Of a stretch of 64,000 nt of DNA, positions 1 to 10,568 are shown one piece after another (the first letter of the stretch is position 1; each line of letters begins with the position of its first letter). The translations under genes were made by a program, and so were the position numbers. The notes beneath the pieces are model-generated. The model was not told where the DNA came from. It ran no database searches and worked only from the letters and a program-made list of their open reading frames with translations. The DNA is from Micropterix aruncella. Its lineage: Eukaryota > Arthropoda > Insecta > Lepidoptera > Micropterigidae. The stretch covers positions 23,059,711 through 23,123,710 of the forward strand of contig OX155963.1 in the NCBI GenBank assembly GCA_944548615.1, given 5' to 3'.

Positions 1-66
1 AGAGATAATACGCGGACTTAGTATTCCGAGGATAGTTTGCGGATTAAGGAAATCTATTTAATAACA
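1..66. repeat. Terminal fragment of a Harbinger-like repeat
   Basis: This short piece resembles the subterminal sequence of the Harbinger element ending near 12230, sharing a pattern of TTATTC-GAGGAT followed by GGATTAAG. Both lead into the same TTAATAACACTGTA junction that opens the 5S-bearing block. It is probably the right end of another element lying outside the window. Too short for firm classification. Confidence 0.4.
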
Positions 67-111
67 CTGTAGAAGTTTAGCGGTGGTTTACCGAAGGAGC
101 AGAAATAAAAA

Positions 112-233
112 GCTAACATCACGCGGTGTTCCCAGGCGGTCACCCATACAAGTACTTACTGACCGCGCCCGACGCTGCTTAACTTCGGTGATCAGACGAG
201 AACCGGTGTATTCAACGTGATATGGACGTTGGC
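112..233 (-). pseudogene. 5S rRNA copy with 4-nt insertion
   Basis: The reverse complement begins GCCAACGTC and carries the usual 5S blocks, including the internal control region. Compared with the intact copy at 29684-29802 it has a 4-nt tandem duplication (TACT) inside the AGTACT motif of the 3' control region, and a few substitutions such as A for C in the end motif. The duplication disturbs the helix IV/V area, so a functional product is doubtful. Confidence 0.8.
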
Positions 234-963
234 AAGTGAGTTTGATGAAAAAATATCAAATCGCCCAACACACTGATAAATGATAATATAAACTTGCAGT
301 AGAAAATAGTGGTGTCATTAGTGGTATGGTACGTAGAAGTTAAAGTTAGTATGGTTTATTTGGCGATGAAATCATGCTACACAATAACTAAATATGAAGT
401 TTAACGTTTCTTTATCATTCAGGTAAGTTTAAAATTTCCTTCTTATTATAGGTACCACTTTCTTGTGACAATTCCACAGGTAAAGTGAGTAAAAGGACTT
501 TAATAAAAGTGAAACATAGGACTTTTAACAATGAGAAAAGCAGTTTTTAATTTTTCCAAAATCTGTCTCCTGCATCCTTTATTATTTGTTTTCTACAGCA
601 ATGGGTTCGGATATATAAAACACGCAGCCTATACTGTTTTTAAAACACAATCGGTACATAATTATTGTACTGTTTACTCGACAACACAGAGAAATAAATG
701 ACCTATCTGTTCCAGTTTATGCTTCAAGAGACATCATAGTTCTAATTTTGAATTAGAACTGACATAATGTGAATAAAAAACCGTCTCGCAATAATTTAGT
801 TTTTAACACGAATAACATGATAAAAGTGTGAAAGAAGTCATATTGAGTGTTTATATATTCGCAATCAATTGATATTAACATTTAGTCGGACCGTCCGAGG
901 GGCAGGACGCGTCACGTGTTGCAATTTCGGGTATTTTTTTACGTGGACAGTGTGGTGGCTACA

Positions 964-2031
964 ATGACGCAGGTCGTAAAGATAAACGGAGAGGATGCGG
1001 GTGAACTGAAAAAAATGGTGAGTCAACTATTTGCTCAAGGAGTGAAACAGATGGAAGTCATAGCAGAGCTCAACGCTAAAGTGGACGCGTTGACACAACA
1101 TGTGTTGACCATAACTTCATCAACCCTCCCACCGGGTACCTCTGGCGCATCGTTGCTGCGACTCGGCAGAGCGTCCGCCTTGGCGGCCCCTGTTCCCCGC
1201 ACCACCGCACCCGCCGTTACCGGACCCACCCCCGTCGCTAAGCAAACGTGGCTAGCGGCTGCGAAATCGACGAAAGGTCCCGCGACGAATATAGTCACGG
1301 CGGCCAATAATAATAAAACCTTAGAAGCCGTAACAAGGACGGTCGCTGCGACTGCAGTTACTAATCTTGCCGCATCGCACGCCACCAACTCAGACGGGGC
1401 TTCCATCCCGCTCATTACGTATGCGTCGATCGCCTCGCCGTCTGTGATGTCTACCGCAGTAGCCGTCGCAAACACCGCCAAGACAACGGCCGCAATGTCT
1501 CCAGTGGCGCTTACCTCTAATAACGTAACAGTTCCGGACGTCCAAACCATAGCGCAGGAACGGGATGATGGCTTTGTAACGGTCCGACACCGTAGACCTC
1601 GCAGCAATGAAAATTTTAGCAGAAAATTTCAACCTGCTACCCCGGCACTACCAGAACCGGCTAAGTCTCCCAATCGGCCGTATCTACGCCATGGCCCTGT
1701 CGCATACGATCGACCCGTCATACAAGGAACAGCTCAGGATGAGGGTGGGTTGAAAGGGTCTCCTATTATTAGGCGGAGATATCTCCACATTTGGGCGGTT
1801 AAAAAGGACACGACCGAGGAAGATATGACGAAGTACCTTGACAACAAATCATCAGGTATCTTCTTCACAGTGAGGAGGGTGATGAAACGCAATAGGACTT
1901 ACGAATCATTTATCGTGGGTATACCGGAAAGCCACTTCGAAAGATACCTAAATCCTTCGATGTGGCCGGAATACTCACGCTTTAATGAGTGGTTATTTCG
2001 TAACTCGAGAAACCAACATAACAAGACATAG
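964..2031 (+). CDS. LINE-1 ORF1 protein (RNA-binding, RRM-like C terminus)
   Basis: Reading from the first ATG (MTQVVKI) gives about 355 residues; the open frame extends upstream only through GTG/TTG codons. The N-terminal part has a short helical stretch. A long Ala/Thr/Val-rich low-complexity centre follows (about residues 55-230), then a basic patch, and then a C-terminal domain of about 85 residues (from RRRYLHIWAVK) whose pattern resembles the RRM-like fold of LINE ORF1 proteins. There is no visible zinc knuckle or PHD finger, unlike the ORF1 at 49156. ORF1 proteins coat the element RNA. It overlaps ORF2 by 47 nt in another frame, implying reinitiation or a similar mechanism. The codons are strikingly GC-richer than the flanks. 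Confidence 0.8.
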   Translation: MTQVVKINGEDAGELKKMVSQLFAQGVKQMEVIAELNAKVDALTQHVLTITSSTLPPGTSGASLLRLGRASALAAPVPRTTAPAVTGPTPVAKQTWLAAAKSTKGPATNIVTAANNNKTLEAVTRTVAATAVTNLAASHATNSDGASIPLITYASIASPSVMSTAVAVANTAKTTAAMSPVALTSNNVTVPDVQTIAQERDDGFVTVRHRRPRSNENFSRKFQPATPALPEPAKSPNRPYLRHGPVAYDRPVIQGTAQDEGGLKGSPIIRRRYLHIWAVKKDTTEEDMTKYLDNKSSGIFFTVRRVMKRNRTYESFIVGIPESHFERYLNPSMWPEYSRFNEWLFRNSRNQHNKT

Positions 2032-4912
2032 TACTCAGCTGAACCTTTACTATCAAAATGTTAGAGGGTTAAAAGGAAAGCTGTTTGAATTTACTACAAA
2101 CACTAATATAGTTGAAACAGAAATGTATGCGCTAACTGAAACATTTTTAAATGATTCAATTGCGGATGCAGAACTGTTTCCGGGCGGGAACTTCGCAGTA
2201 TTTCGAAAGGACAGACAGACGCACGGCGGTGGTATAATGCTGAGTATTCGCTCTTCGATCCAATCACGACGCATGCCGGAACTGGAAACGGACGACGAAG
2301 TGATGTGTGTGAAAATACATTTTCATCACACTACGTATTATGTTTTTTTAGTGTATTTTCTTCCCAGATGTAGTGATAGGGTATACCTAACATTTTTTGA
2401 TAAGTTAGAAAGTCTATTTTTTAGTGGAAAGGTAGAAAACATTTTAATATTAGGAGATTTTAATTTATATTCAGCCACAAAATTGGTAAATGACCATTAC
2501 CAGTACTTCATTTCTCTATGTTACATGCAACAGTTCAACGAAGTCAAAAATCCTCATAATAGAATTTTAGATTTGGTTTTGTCGAACGGTGCTAAGGTGA
2601 GCGTGACGGAAGCTACCTCGGAGTTAGTTCGCCGCGATAATCTGCATCCACCATTAGACATAACACTAACATTCACTGTACGAGACCGGTATTCATTCAC
2701 ACAGCATTTACCTCAAACTCAACGGAACAGCACTCTACATGACTTCAGTAGCACGTGGGACTACCGAAATGGAAATTTTAACATCTTTTACGACTTATTA
2801 GATAAAATCGATTGGACAGTACTATACAATCTGACCAGTATAAACGAGAGTGTCGAGTGCTTTTACGCTTTAATTTACGATTGTCTGTTCAAAAGTGTCC
2901 CAATTAAAAAGGCTACAGCTGACACGAGCAGATACACATATCCGGTCTGGTTTACATCTGATATCATCAGAGATCTTAAATCAAAGTCCTGTTACCATAA
3001 ACTTTGGAAAAAGTACAACCAGCGAATTTACTACAATGAGTTCAGCTCCCTCAGAGCAATACTCAAACGAAAAATTCAAGAAGCCCATATAAATTATATC
3101 AACACAATTCAAATGTCAATATTGAGAGACAGCACAAATTTCTGGTCCTATATCAGAAATCAGCGTAATAGTCAGGCTTTTCGGCAGACTATAACGTATG
3201 AAGGCACTTCTTACGACGGTAGCGATATGGCAAAAGCTTTCGCCAAATATTTTTCGTCCGTATATATAGATAAACCCCCCACCTTGGAAGTGTCCCAAGC
3301 CGAGGCCGGTATATCGGCTAAGAGTTGGAACGATAGCGTCGACATCCAGGAACTCAGTGTCGCGGATGTCGCTTGTGCCTTCAAAAAGTTAAAGCCGAAA
3401 CAGTCTGTTGGTCCGGACGGTATTCCTCCATACATATTAAAGGCATGTCAATCTTTTTTGGTTGAACCCTTACGACACATTTTCAATTTAAGTATCTCTA
3501 GTGGGATCTATCCGTCAAGATGGAAAATTAGCCGCGTCATCCCAATACATAAGTCGGGGGCGAAATCTGACGTGGAGAACTACAGACCAGTGGCTATCCT
3601 TTCATCTGCGGCCAAATTGTTTGAGACGATTATCCACAAATATCTGTATAGGCAGGTAAGTGGCAAGTTATCAGACGCTCAGCATGGTTTTCGGCCAGGA
3701 CGTTCCACCACTACAAACCTCTCAGTGTTCACTGAATACGTAGCGGAACAATTTGACTCCCAGAGAGGTTGTCAGGTGGACGTAGCCTATTTTGACTTTC
3801 GAAAAGCATTCGACCGGGTCGATAATGACATATTGCTCAGGGAACTGGCAACAGTGGGGTGCTCACATACACTCCTGCAGTTCTTCGCCAGTTACCTGAG
3901 AGACCGCCAGCAATTCGTTAAATATGGGACATCAACATCAGATTTGTACTTTACACACTCTGGGGTGAGCCAGGGATCAAATCTGGGCCCATTACTGTTT
4001 AATTTGCTCGTGAATACATTGCCAGACGTAGTTACAAAAACCCACTGCCTGATTTTCGCGGATGACCTAAAATTATTCACAAGAACGGGCAGTAATGAAT
4101 CCTGTACATCACTGCAGGATGACATAGACGCTGTGTATCTTTGGAGTATAAACCACAAGCTATACTTCAATACCGGAAAATGTTCTATCATGACATACTC
4201 GCGAGGTGACGCCCCACTTGTACATAGTTATGACATTGATGGCAAGGCACTATCACAAGTAAATCACACAAGGGACCTTGGAGTGACCTTTGACTCACGG
4301 TTGACATACAGACAGCACATCTACACCCTAGTTGATAATTCTTACAAATTGCTAGGTTTTGTAATGAGGAGCATGAGGCAGTTCAACAACACATTTGTCA
4401 TGCGCCTCCTATTCAATTCCCTAATTCGGAGCAGATTAGAAGTCAACGCGGCAATATGGAGTCCTTACGAAAATAGCTACATATCCAGGCTAGAGAGTAT
4501 ACAGAAACGCTTTCTGAGGTTCCTATACTTTAAACAGCATGGATATTATCCCTTTCTATATCCTACGGCATTTATTCTGGGGATGGTTGGGTACAACTCA
4601 CTAAGTGTAAGAAGAGATTGGCTGTCAATCTGCCACATATATAAACTGCTTAGGGGGTTCGTTGATAATCCGACCATCCTTAGAAGAATCGGTCTATTCG
4701 TACCCACCAATTACTACCGTGCTAGGACTCATGTATTGTTCGCGTTACCGCAAGCTAGAACTAACATCGTTCAACACTGCTTCACAGTGCGGACGCTTCG
4801 TACCCTAAATGCACTATGTTCGACTGAGCCAGAATTGGATATTTGGACGGTGAACTTAGCACAACTGAAAAATATGGTAATGGCATTTCTTAGCAATCAA
4901 ATAATTAGATAA
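1985..4912 (+). CDS. LINE-1 ORF2: APE-type endonuclease and reverse transcriptase
   Basis: An open frame of 975 codons starting at an ATG inside ORF1. The N terminus is an apurinic-type endonuclease: YYQNVRGL (Asn25), LTETF (Glu52), LGDFNL (Asp158, Asn160) and the late DNLHPPLD His-containing motif. The centre is a reverse transcriptase with GPDGIPP, YFDFRKAFDRVD and the catalytic FADDLKLF (Asp693-Asp694). The C-terminal 200 residues follow the thumb-like pattern of Jockey/CR1 elements. It nicks the target and copies the element RNA by target-primed reverse transcription. No stop or frameshift is present and the length is normal for the group. The exact clade cannot be assigned without a tree. 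Confidence 0.92.
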   Translation: MSGYFVTRETNITRHSTQLNLYYQNVRGLKGKLFEFTTNTNIVETEMYALTETFLNDSIADAELFPGGNFAVFRKDRQTHGGGIMLSIRSSIQSRRMPELETDDEVMCVKIHFHHTTYYVFLVYFLPRCSDRVYLTFFDKLESLFFSGKVENILILGDFNLYSATKLVNDHYQYFISLCYMQQFNEVKNPHNRILDLVLSNGAKVSVTEATSELVRRDNLHPPLDITLTFTVRDRYSFTQHLPQTQRNSTLHDFSSTWDYRNGNFNIFYDLLDKIDWTVLYNLTSINESVECFYALIYDCLFKSVPIKKATADTSRYTYPVWFTSDIIRDLKSKSCYHKLWKKYNQRIYYNEFSSLRAILKRKIQEAHINYINTIQMSILRDSTNFWSYIRNQRNSQAFRQTITYEGTSYDGSDMAKAFAKYFSSVYIDKPPTLEVSQAEAGISAKSWNDSVDIQELSVADVACAFKKLKPKQSVGPDGIPPYILKACQSFLVEPLRHIFNLSISSGIYPSRWKISRVIPIHKSGAKSDVENYRPVAILSSAAKLFETIIHKYLYRQVSGKLSDAQHGFRPGRSTTTNLSVFTEYVAEQFDSQRGCQVDVAYFDFRKAFDRVDNDILLRELATVGCSHTLLQFFASYLRDRQQFVKYGTSTSDLYFTHSGVSQGSNLGPLLFNLLVNTLPDVVTKTHCLIFADDLKLFTRTGSNESCTSLQDDIDAVYLWSINHKLYFNTGKCSIMTYSRGDAPLVHSYDIDGKALSQVNHTRDLGVTFDSRLTYRQHIYTLVDNSYKLLGFVMRSMRQFNNTFVMRLLFNSLIRSRLEVNAAIWSPYENSYISRLESIQKRFLRFLYFKQHGYYPFLYPTAFILGMVGYNSLSVRRDWLSICHIYKLLRGFVDNPTILRRIGLFVPTNYYRARTHVLFALPQARTNIVQHCFTVRTLRTLNALCSTEPELDIWTVNLAQLKNMVMAFLSNQIIR

Positions 4913-5507
4913 ATATGTAGTATTAAAATTGTTATAAAGGAGTAACTAGTATAATAAAAAAGGTTAGATAAACATTAGATATACATATGTAAATATAATC
5001 GTTTAATATTACGCTCTAACGGATGTCTCCGTCTCGTTTGCTATAGTCTAGAATAATGATTTATATATTAGAATAATAATGATAGTAATAGTAATGGAGT
5101 AGAGTAATAATAATATTATTAACAGTAGAATTATATTAATAGTCTATAGTAGCATAATAGTTATAATCTAGAATAATAGCCTAGAAAAATAATTAACGAT
5201 TTGGAATCATCTGTAAGGTTAATTATGTTTTGGGAAATAAATAAATAAATAAATAAATCAGGTTATTTTGGAACGCGTCACGTCTTTTCGTTTCGTAAGC
5301 GATTTCCAATCAATACGGTTTATGAGTAGCAATTTGTAAGTATTCCACTACATTTACATATCCTTTTTGATTTCCGTGTAAAAGTAAATTTATTATTATA
5401 CTAATGCTCTTGTACCAGATTGAAATTGGGTATAAAAGCCAACGTTAGGATAAAGAGATCCAAGTATTAATCAAATCTGACTAAAATTGCACAATGCGTG
5501 CAAAATA

Positions 5508-6679
5508 TTTGAAATCATCGAATAACAGATGGTCAGTTTGTCCCACTGGTCACTACGGCAAAAAATCTGGGTATTCTATTTGATGGAAAATTACGGTTTG
5601 AGGAACATGTCAGCAAAAGCGTTGGGTGGCGTTTCTCACTTCTAAAGGCCTTATACAGAATTCGGGAGTACCTCAGCGTCAGAATCGGAATACTACTTGT
5701 AAATGCCCTTATATTGTCTATAATGGACTATGGCGACTGTGTGTACGGCCCCTGTCTATATAGGAAGACTGAGCGGAGACTTCAGAGACTGCAAAATACC
5801 TGCGCAAGATTTTTCTTTAGGATTCCTCCGCGTCATCATGTGTCACCATTCCTTGCGAAAGCTTCCATGTTGAATATGAGTAAAAGAAGGCAGCTCCATC
5901 TTGCGACCCTTGTACTCAAGGTAGTACGCAATAAACAGCCGCGATATCTTTACTCGATTATGACGTGGTCCCGTAACCGGCATGTCCATTCAACACGGGC
6001 ACGTGAACAACTTGCTATACCCAAGCACAAAACTACACATTTCCAGTGCAGCTTTTCGTATTATTCTGCGGTTGTATGGAATCGGTTGGAAATGGCTTTG
6101 CGATCGAAATCATTTGCAGTATTTAAGGACCACTTTAAAAGTTTATTAAAATATATTTAGATGTCATAATTTGATTTTATTTTAAAATAACTATTTGCTA
6201 ATTGGATTATTACTATTGTCTTCGTTTATTTATTAATTTGTAACGTGATTATTTGATGTTAAATATTTTGATTTTGATTATTTTTGATTTATTATATGTA
6301 GATTTTTAAATTTATGTAATTACGTTATTTTCTTTTAATATCATTTGATGTTAAATATTTTGATTTTGATTATTCGATTTGTGTATTTATTTGATTATGA
6401 TTATTTGGATTTTTTATTTTAAGATTTATTTGATTTGGTTATTTTATTTTAAAATCATATATGTACCAATAATTAATAGGTGTGTCCTGAAACCCAGGAT
6501 AAGAGATATCCTGAGGATACCCCTAATTTGCAGCGTTTGTAGCTTTATTTCATAGTCTTTGTCTATTTACAGTTTTAATTTTTAATCTGTGTGTTTGTAT
6601 ATGTTTTTTATAACAACAACTGCAAATAAATATTTTTCTTTTTTTTTATATAAAGTAAAATCCTTTGAAATCATCGAAT
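5508..6679 (+). mobile_element. 5'-truncated LINE with 16-bp target-site duplication
   Basis: Body 5524-6663, flanked by the 16-bp direct repeat TTTGAAATCATCGAAT (5508-5523 and 6664-6679). Block B has a single copy of that sequence at about 13205-13220 with no insertion. Only the last part of the RT frame plus an AT-rich 3' UTR of about 500 bp remain. The UTR carries repeated TTTGATTTTGATTATT-like motifs and no other gene. Confidence 0.85.
5525..6160 (+). pseudogene. C-terminal end of a LINE ORF2 (reverse transcriptase)
   Basis: The open frame runs from the truncation point to a stop at 6160 (about 211 codons, no ATG needed). It starts within the RT thumb region (AKNLGILFDGKLRFEEHV), followed by the motif ILSIMDYGD and a conserved tail ending in a helical KSFAVFKDHFKSLLKYI stretch. 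This pattern is usual for Jockey/CR1-type elements. The endonuclease and RT catalytic cores are absent, so the copy is dead on arrival. It differs clearly from both full-length LINEs in the window and represents a third family. Confidence 0.8.
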
Positions 6680-6932
6680 TTAAATGTTGTCACTCAAGAA
6701 ACGTCAATTTATGTTGAATTTGAATGTTGGCACTCTTTAATTCAACATAACTACTTTGATATTCTTTCTAGAATTTCCTTTGTTTTCATAATACTCCTCA
6801 CGATGCTGTAAAAAGTAGTGATTTTTTCATAGCAACGCTTCCATCTACCGTCGACAAATGGAAACGAAATGCTTATGCAGTATTGTATGTAGATAGTGCT
6901 GTCATCGATTAGCGACGTTTTGCTCGTCGGTG

Positions 6933-6972
6933 TACTGAAAAGATAGTGGTGATTTGAGAGCGGTCGTTGGCG
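6933..6972 (+). promoter_or_regulatory. Conserved PSE-like region upstream of U1
   Basis: About 40 bp ending just before the U1 start are nearly identical upstream of block B U1 (13513-13552) and, in reverse, upstream of block C U1 (57640-57690): core TACTGAAAAGATAGTGGTGA then TTTGAGAGCGG. Insect snRNA genes have a proximal sequence element at about this distance. The assignment rests on position and conservation only. Confidence 0.55.
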
Positions 6973-6973
6973 C

Positions 6974-7135
6974 ATACTTACCTGGCGTGGGGGAGACCGT
7001 GATCAACAAGGCGGTTCCCCCAGGGCGAGGCCCTTCCATTGCACTGCGGTCGGGCTGACCCCTGCGATTATCCCTAATGCGGATAACTCGGGCGCGTAAT
7101 TTTTGGTAGTGGGGACGAGCGTACGCGCCATCCCC
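6974..7135 (+). ncRNA. U1: U1 snRNA (block A copy)
   Basis: A 162-nt copy without gaps. The 5' end ATACTTACCTG pairs with 5' splice sites. Stem-loop I has GATCAACAAGG. Stem-loop II retains the U1A loop ATTGCAC. The single-stranded Sm site AATTTTTGG lies at 7098-7106, and a final GC-rich stem-loop ends in CCATCCCC. Length matches the usual U1 size of about 162-165 nt. The upstream 40 bp are shared with other copies and may contain the PSE. U1 binds pre-mRNA 5' splice sites in the spliceosome. This is the best candidate for a working U1 gene in the window. Confidence 0.92.
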
Positions 7136-7139
7136 CATA

Positions 7140-7540
7140 TCATTCTAATTTCGTAAAAAAATCATAAATAACTGCTCGTTGATTTTCAATCTTTGAGAGG
7201 AAGAGACTGGAGAGTTGGAAATGCAAGAATGTTTTGATTGTTGAACTAGTTTTCAATAAATAACAATAGCAACAAGGAAGATTGAGTATTGTAGAGTAAT
7301 GTATTTTGTGAAGATATTGCCATTGTTTAGTGATCATTTGCATGTATATTTCGGCATTTCGTTGATTGATTTGGCTCCGCTTGGCATTGTTGAATGTAAC
7401 GGTCGTGGTTGTATTAATCTCCTTGGCAGTTATGAGCGTCTGATTAACGTTACTTAGAATCGACAGATAACCAACACTCATCCGATTGTATTATAGTCGA
7501 GATATCCAACATCCGATTACTCGAGTATAATAATAATTAT
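7140..7540. repeat. U1 3' flank repeat
   Basis: This AT-rich flank is shared with 16586-16980 (block B) and, more diverged, with the flanks of the minus-strand U1 copies at 57.3-57.5 kb and 63.15-63.3 kb. A recurrent phrase is GATTGTTGAACTAGTTTTC. No gene is visible. Confidence 0.6.
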
Positions 7541-7544
7541 TCAT

Positions 7545-8440
7545 AGTTCTTGAAGCATCATCATAATTAATTGTTTCATACCATGTACAGGTTCGTCATT
7601 ACTATAATTTGCCTTCTTTCAGAATGTTGGAATGCGTATTTTCTGCATAAACGAAGTCCTATGACGATATAGCGCATTTTAGTACAAGAAGCAACGGAAT
7701 ACGGTCTTAAATTTAAAGCCGTTCTTAGTTAAGTCCGTTTGCACCAGGAGTTCATATTGTAGCAGGAGTTTGTTTCGTGTAAAGCCAGAGGAAACCAATA
7801 ATAAATAGACCACTCATAAATAATTTTGAAGCATAGTTTTTGAAGCATCATCATAATTCCTTGCTGCATAACATGTACACATTCTTTCATCATGCTTGTT
7901 CCATTTTCAGAATTTTGGAATGCGTATTATCTGCATAAACCAAGTTCCGTGACGATTTAGTGCATTTTAGTACCAATATGAAACGGAATACGGGTCTTAA
8001 ATTTAAGACCGTGCTTAGTACGTCCGTTTGAAACAGGAGTTAATATTGTAGCAGGAGTTAGTTTGTTTCGTGGGAAGCCTCCGGGGTATTTAATTTTTAT
8101 TCCTATCTGTCGCACTCCAGTTATGCCACTTTCAGCTTCTAATGTAACAGGCGCTCATGTTTCGTCAAGAGTTAAAGGATATCAGAATCTTTTTATTATC
8201 CCTCTTTATCAGGGAATAACAATAAGACATGTATGGCCTGTTTTTTAACTCTGTTGGCAAGCAAGTTCTCAGCAAGAAATACTAACACTGTATCAATAAA
8301 AAAACAAAATTTTCTAGTGACACATTTTGGACATAAGGTGATGTGGAGAGGGGGAAGGGGCAGCATCCTACTCGCAAATGTTTTTGAATCTGTCACAAAA
8401 GCAGCTGCGAAAAAATAATAGGTATATTGTTTTGAAATAA
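7545..8440 (+). repeat. Dispersed repeat family R, two successive copies
   Basis: Two successive copies start at about 7545 and 7829. Diagnostic phrases are GAAGCATCATCATAATTA, TTTTGGAATGCGTATT, CTGCATAAACGAAGTCC, CGGAATACGGTCTTAAATTT and AGGAGTTCATATTGTAGCAG. A second part includes CAGGCGCTCATGTTTCGTCA and TTTTTATTATCCCTCTTT. The family recurs at least ten more times in the window in both orientations. I see no coding capacity; it may be a decayed nonautonomous element. Confidence 0.7.
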
Positions 8441-8557
8441 GCGAATGAGCTTTTTCTAACGATATCCGAAATGCCGATATGGAGAGACAATTTCGGTGTT
8501 CGCATGTTCGATCGATGTTTGTCTCCTGCCTCGTTATGAGCGCCTGATCAACGCCGT
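8441..8557. other. Short unassigned segment
   Basis: It contains the recurrent motif ATGAGCGCCTGATCAACGC at about 8536-8554. Otherwise nothing is recognised. Confidence 0.4.
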
Positions 8558-8885
8558 ACTAACTAACTAGTCTACGTTTGCGTCGCTGATTTCAGTAATC
8601 CGCAGACTATTCTCGGACTAGTTAGTTAGTCCGCGTACTAACTCTTATTCCGAGGATTAATGCAATGGTATTAATAAACCAATCTTAAACCTATACTAGT
8701 TAGTCGTCAGTTTAAGGTGAATATATTTTTTACATATAGTAAATACTGAGAAATTCGGTTCGTTATGTTGTCAACTTGGCTAGACTCACGCCTGAGCTGT
8801 CATTCCGATTGCGACATAACCTCAATTCGCAAAGCGGGCTGTTTGGGCAGTTCTGTTCGTATTTTTGTTGATAGCCCGTTAAAGA

Positions 8886-10568
8886 ATGCAGGAGTCGAAG
8901 AGTAAGAGAGCATGAGCTGCAAATTGGGATGTTGAGGAAAGGGTAAGTACTTCGCTCTTTGTCGGATCGAACCATATCGTGTCGAAGACCTTTGTTATAA
9001 TTCTACGTTTTCTGTTCAGAGTCTCTTCATGGAACTGTTGGAGCACCACGTGTCCATCATAAACGACAAGTCGTGCAACGCCAACAGCAACGCGTTGATG
9101 AAACAAGCATGGGCCAGTTTGTTGTCGAGGTATTGTAAAAATCGACGAAATAGGCGTTTATCGCCTCCATATTATACCGAAACTGCAGTCTCATAAGGTG
9201 TTTCGATATATTTTCAGTTTCAACACGATGAGCGAAAAAAAGCGCACTCTCCAGCAACTGCAAGTGCAGTTTAAAACAATGAAGGTGTCAGCGCGCAAAA
9301 GGCTGGGTTGGGCTCGGCGAAAAGCGCGCTCCACCGGCGGAGGACCTCCCCCACCGCCTCCGACGGACGATGATATGACGCTGCAGGAGATGATACCCGA
9401 GGAGTTCGTCGTTGAGCGCAATGAATTCGATAGCGATGGCTTATTCGAGGTTGTTGCTACGTCTAATAACAGATATACCTAGCCTACCTATAGGATAATG
9501 TTAGACAGAATGAACTGTTCCAGTTCAACAATTACATTTAATAATTTTATAGGTCGGCAATAATGCAGATGTAGCCTTGGATGTTGCCTCGGATGGCATA
9601 TTCGCCACTGTCGACGAGGACTTGAAGGCCGTATCTTGCGTAATCGAATACGATGACCGGACACAATCGGTAATTAAAATACACAAAAGAACATTTACTT
9701 TATGTCGACGTACCTACATATTAAAATTATAAATTCGTCTGCAGAATGAAACGACCGTCGCGGTCATAGAACAGACTGCGGCGACAGAATTTCGGAGAAG
9801 TCAGCGGTCGGCGGGCACGCCGTTGCGATCGCGAGTAGGCGTAGGCTGTGTGCGCTCGTTGCACCAGGAGTCCATCGATTGGGATGCGATCGAACAGGCG
9901 CCTCTCTCGCAGCCCCTCACTCCGCATCCGATTAGCGAGGGTGCGATGCGCGGCCGCGACCACTGCATTACAGCCGCCGTTCACTGTCAACGTGCCTCTT
10001 GCGCAACCTCGCGTCGCTCGCGACCGACTTGCGCTCACACCGTCGACGGTCAACAATCGTACCGTGCATCGGAAAAAAGTATGTATTTTCTCAATTTATT
10101 ACCCTTTCTGCACTCGCTATCCCTTTTGTATAGCCGCAACGGGGTGCAAAAATATCTGTTACATTCATTGCGGTGCTGTTTACAATGGTTCTTATAAAAT
10201 GTATGTAAATGATACTAGTAGTCTAAGACCGACTAAATCCACCGCTGTACAGATTTTATTTTTATTTAATTAATTTGACCTGTTTATCTTAAAATCCTTT
10301 GTTATTTCAGACGCCGTCGGACAAAATATTGGAGAAGACGCTTGAAAATATGAATGCCGATAGAGCCGAAAAAGCACTGCTATTTCAGGATGCCGCTTAA
10401 CAAGCAAAGGAGTTACACGACACACGTATGACGCAGTTAAAAGAAATTCACGCAAAAACTTTGTACTACATGAAAGTAGAGCATGAAGAAAAATTTAAAA
10501 CATTTGAAATAGTAAATAAATATGGTTTCATTTTACATATCACCACAATATATACTGAAGAAAAATAG
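8886..10568 (+). pseudogene. Harbinger Myb/SANT-like DNA-binding protein, split by introns and broken
   Basis: Exons inferred from reading frame and splice signals: 8886-8942 (starts MQESKSKRA; donor GTAAGT), 9020-9129 (SLFMELLEHHVSIINDK), 9218 to about 9465 (QLQVQFKTMK then RSTGGGPPPPPPTDDD), 9553-9669, 9745 to about 10076, and 10311 to about 10568. The order of a SANT-like helix set followed by a K(S/T)TGGG linker is that of the Harbinger-encoded partner protein, which carries the nuclease to the nucleus and the DNA ends. Exon 1 has an in-frame TGA after RA, exon 6 a TAA after LLFQDAA with readable sequence beyond, and exon 5 appears frameshifted. The exon 3 donor is uncertain. Confidence 0.7.

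Larger units (their letters stand above)
737..5256 (+). mobile_element. Full-length non-LTR retrotransposon (LINE-1 of window; Jockey/CR1-like)
   Basis: A complete two-ORF LINE of about 4.5 kb. Its ends are fixed by comparison with block B: sequence up to about 736 and from 5257 onward is continuous there (around 12943-12955). The 5' end carries a perfect 10-bp inverted repeat with a 3-nt loop (738-760). The 3' end is a run of AAAT units (about 5234-5258). A 4-bp direct repeat ATCA (733-736, 5257-5260) is the likely target-site duplication, although the AAAT tail makes its exact edge ambiguous. The 5' UTR is about 230 bp and the 3' UTR about 340 bp, AT-rich and without other genes. Both ORFs are open, so the copy is probably young. 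Confidence 0.85.
61..7560 (+). repeat. Block A: 5S-U1 dispersed unit, filled with two LINE insertions
   Basis: This segment is collinear with block B (12237-16980). Aligned parts include the stretch before the 5S copy, 234-732, 5261-5507, and 6680 through the U1 gene to about 7500. Two insertions (737-5256 and 5524-6663) account for its extra length. Subtracting them, the 5S copy on the minus strand and U1 on the plus strand are about 1.1 kb apart, as in block B. The flanks contain no protein gene that I can recognise. Confidence 0.75.

Noticed and set aside
1035..1607. Open frames on the minus strand opposite LINE-1 ORF1
   Set aside because: Shadow frames of a GC-rich, Ala-rich coding sequence; no domain and no start context.
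9823..10273. Two overlapping plus-strand frames in the Harbinger region
   Set aside because: They are alternative frames of exon 5 of the degenerate Myb-like gene, not separate genes.
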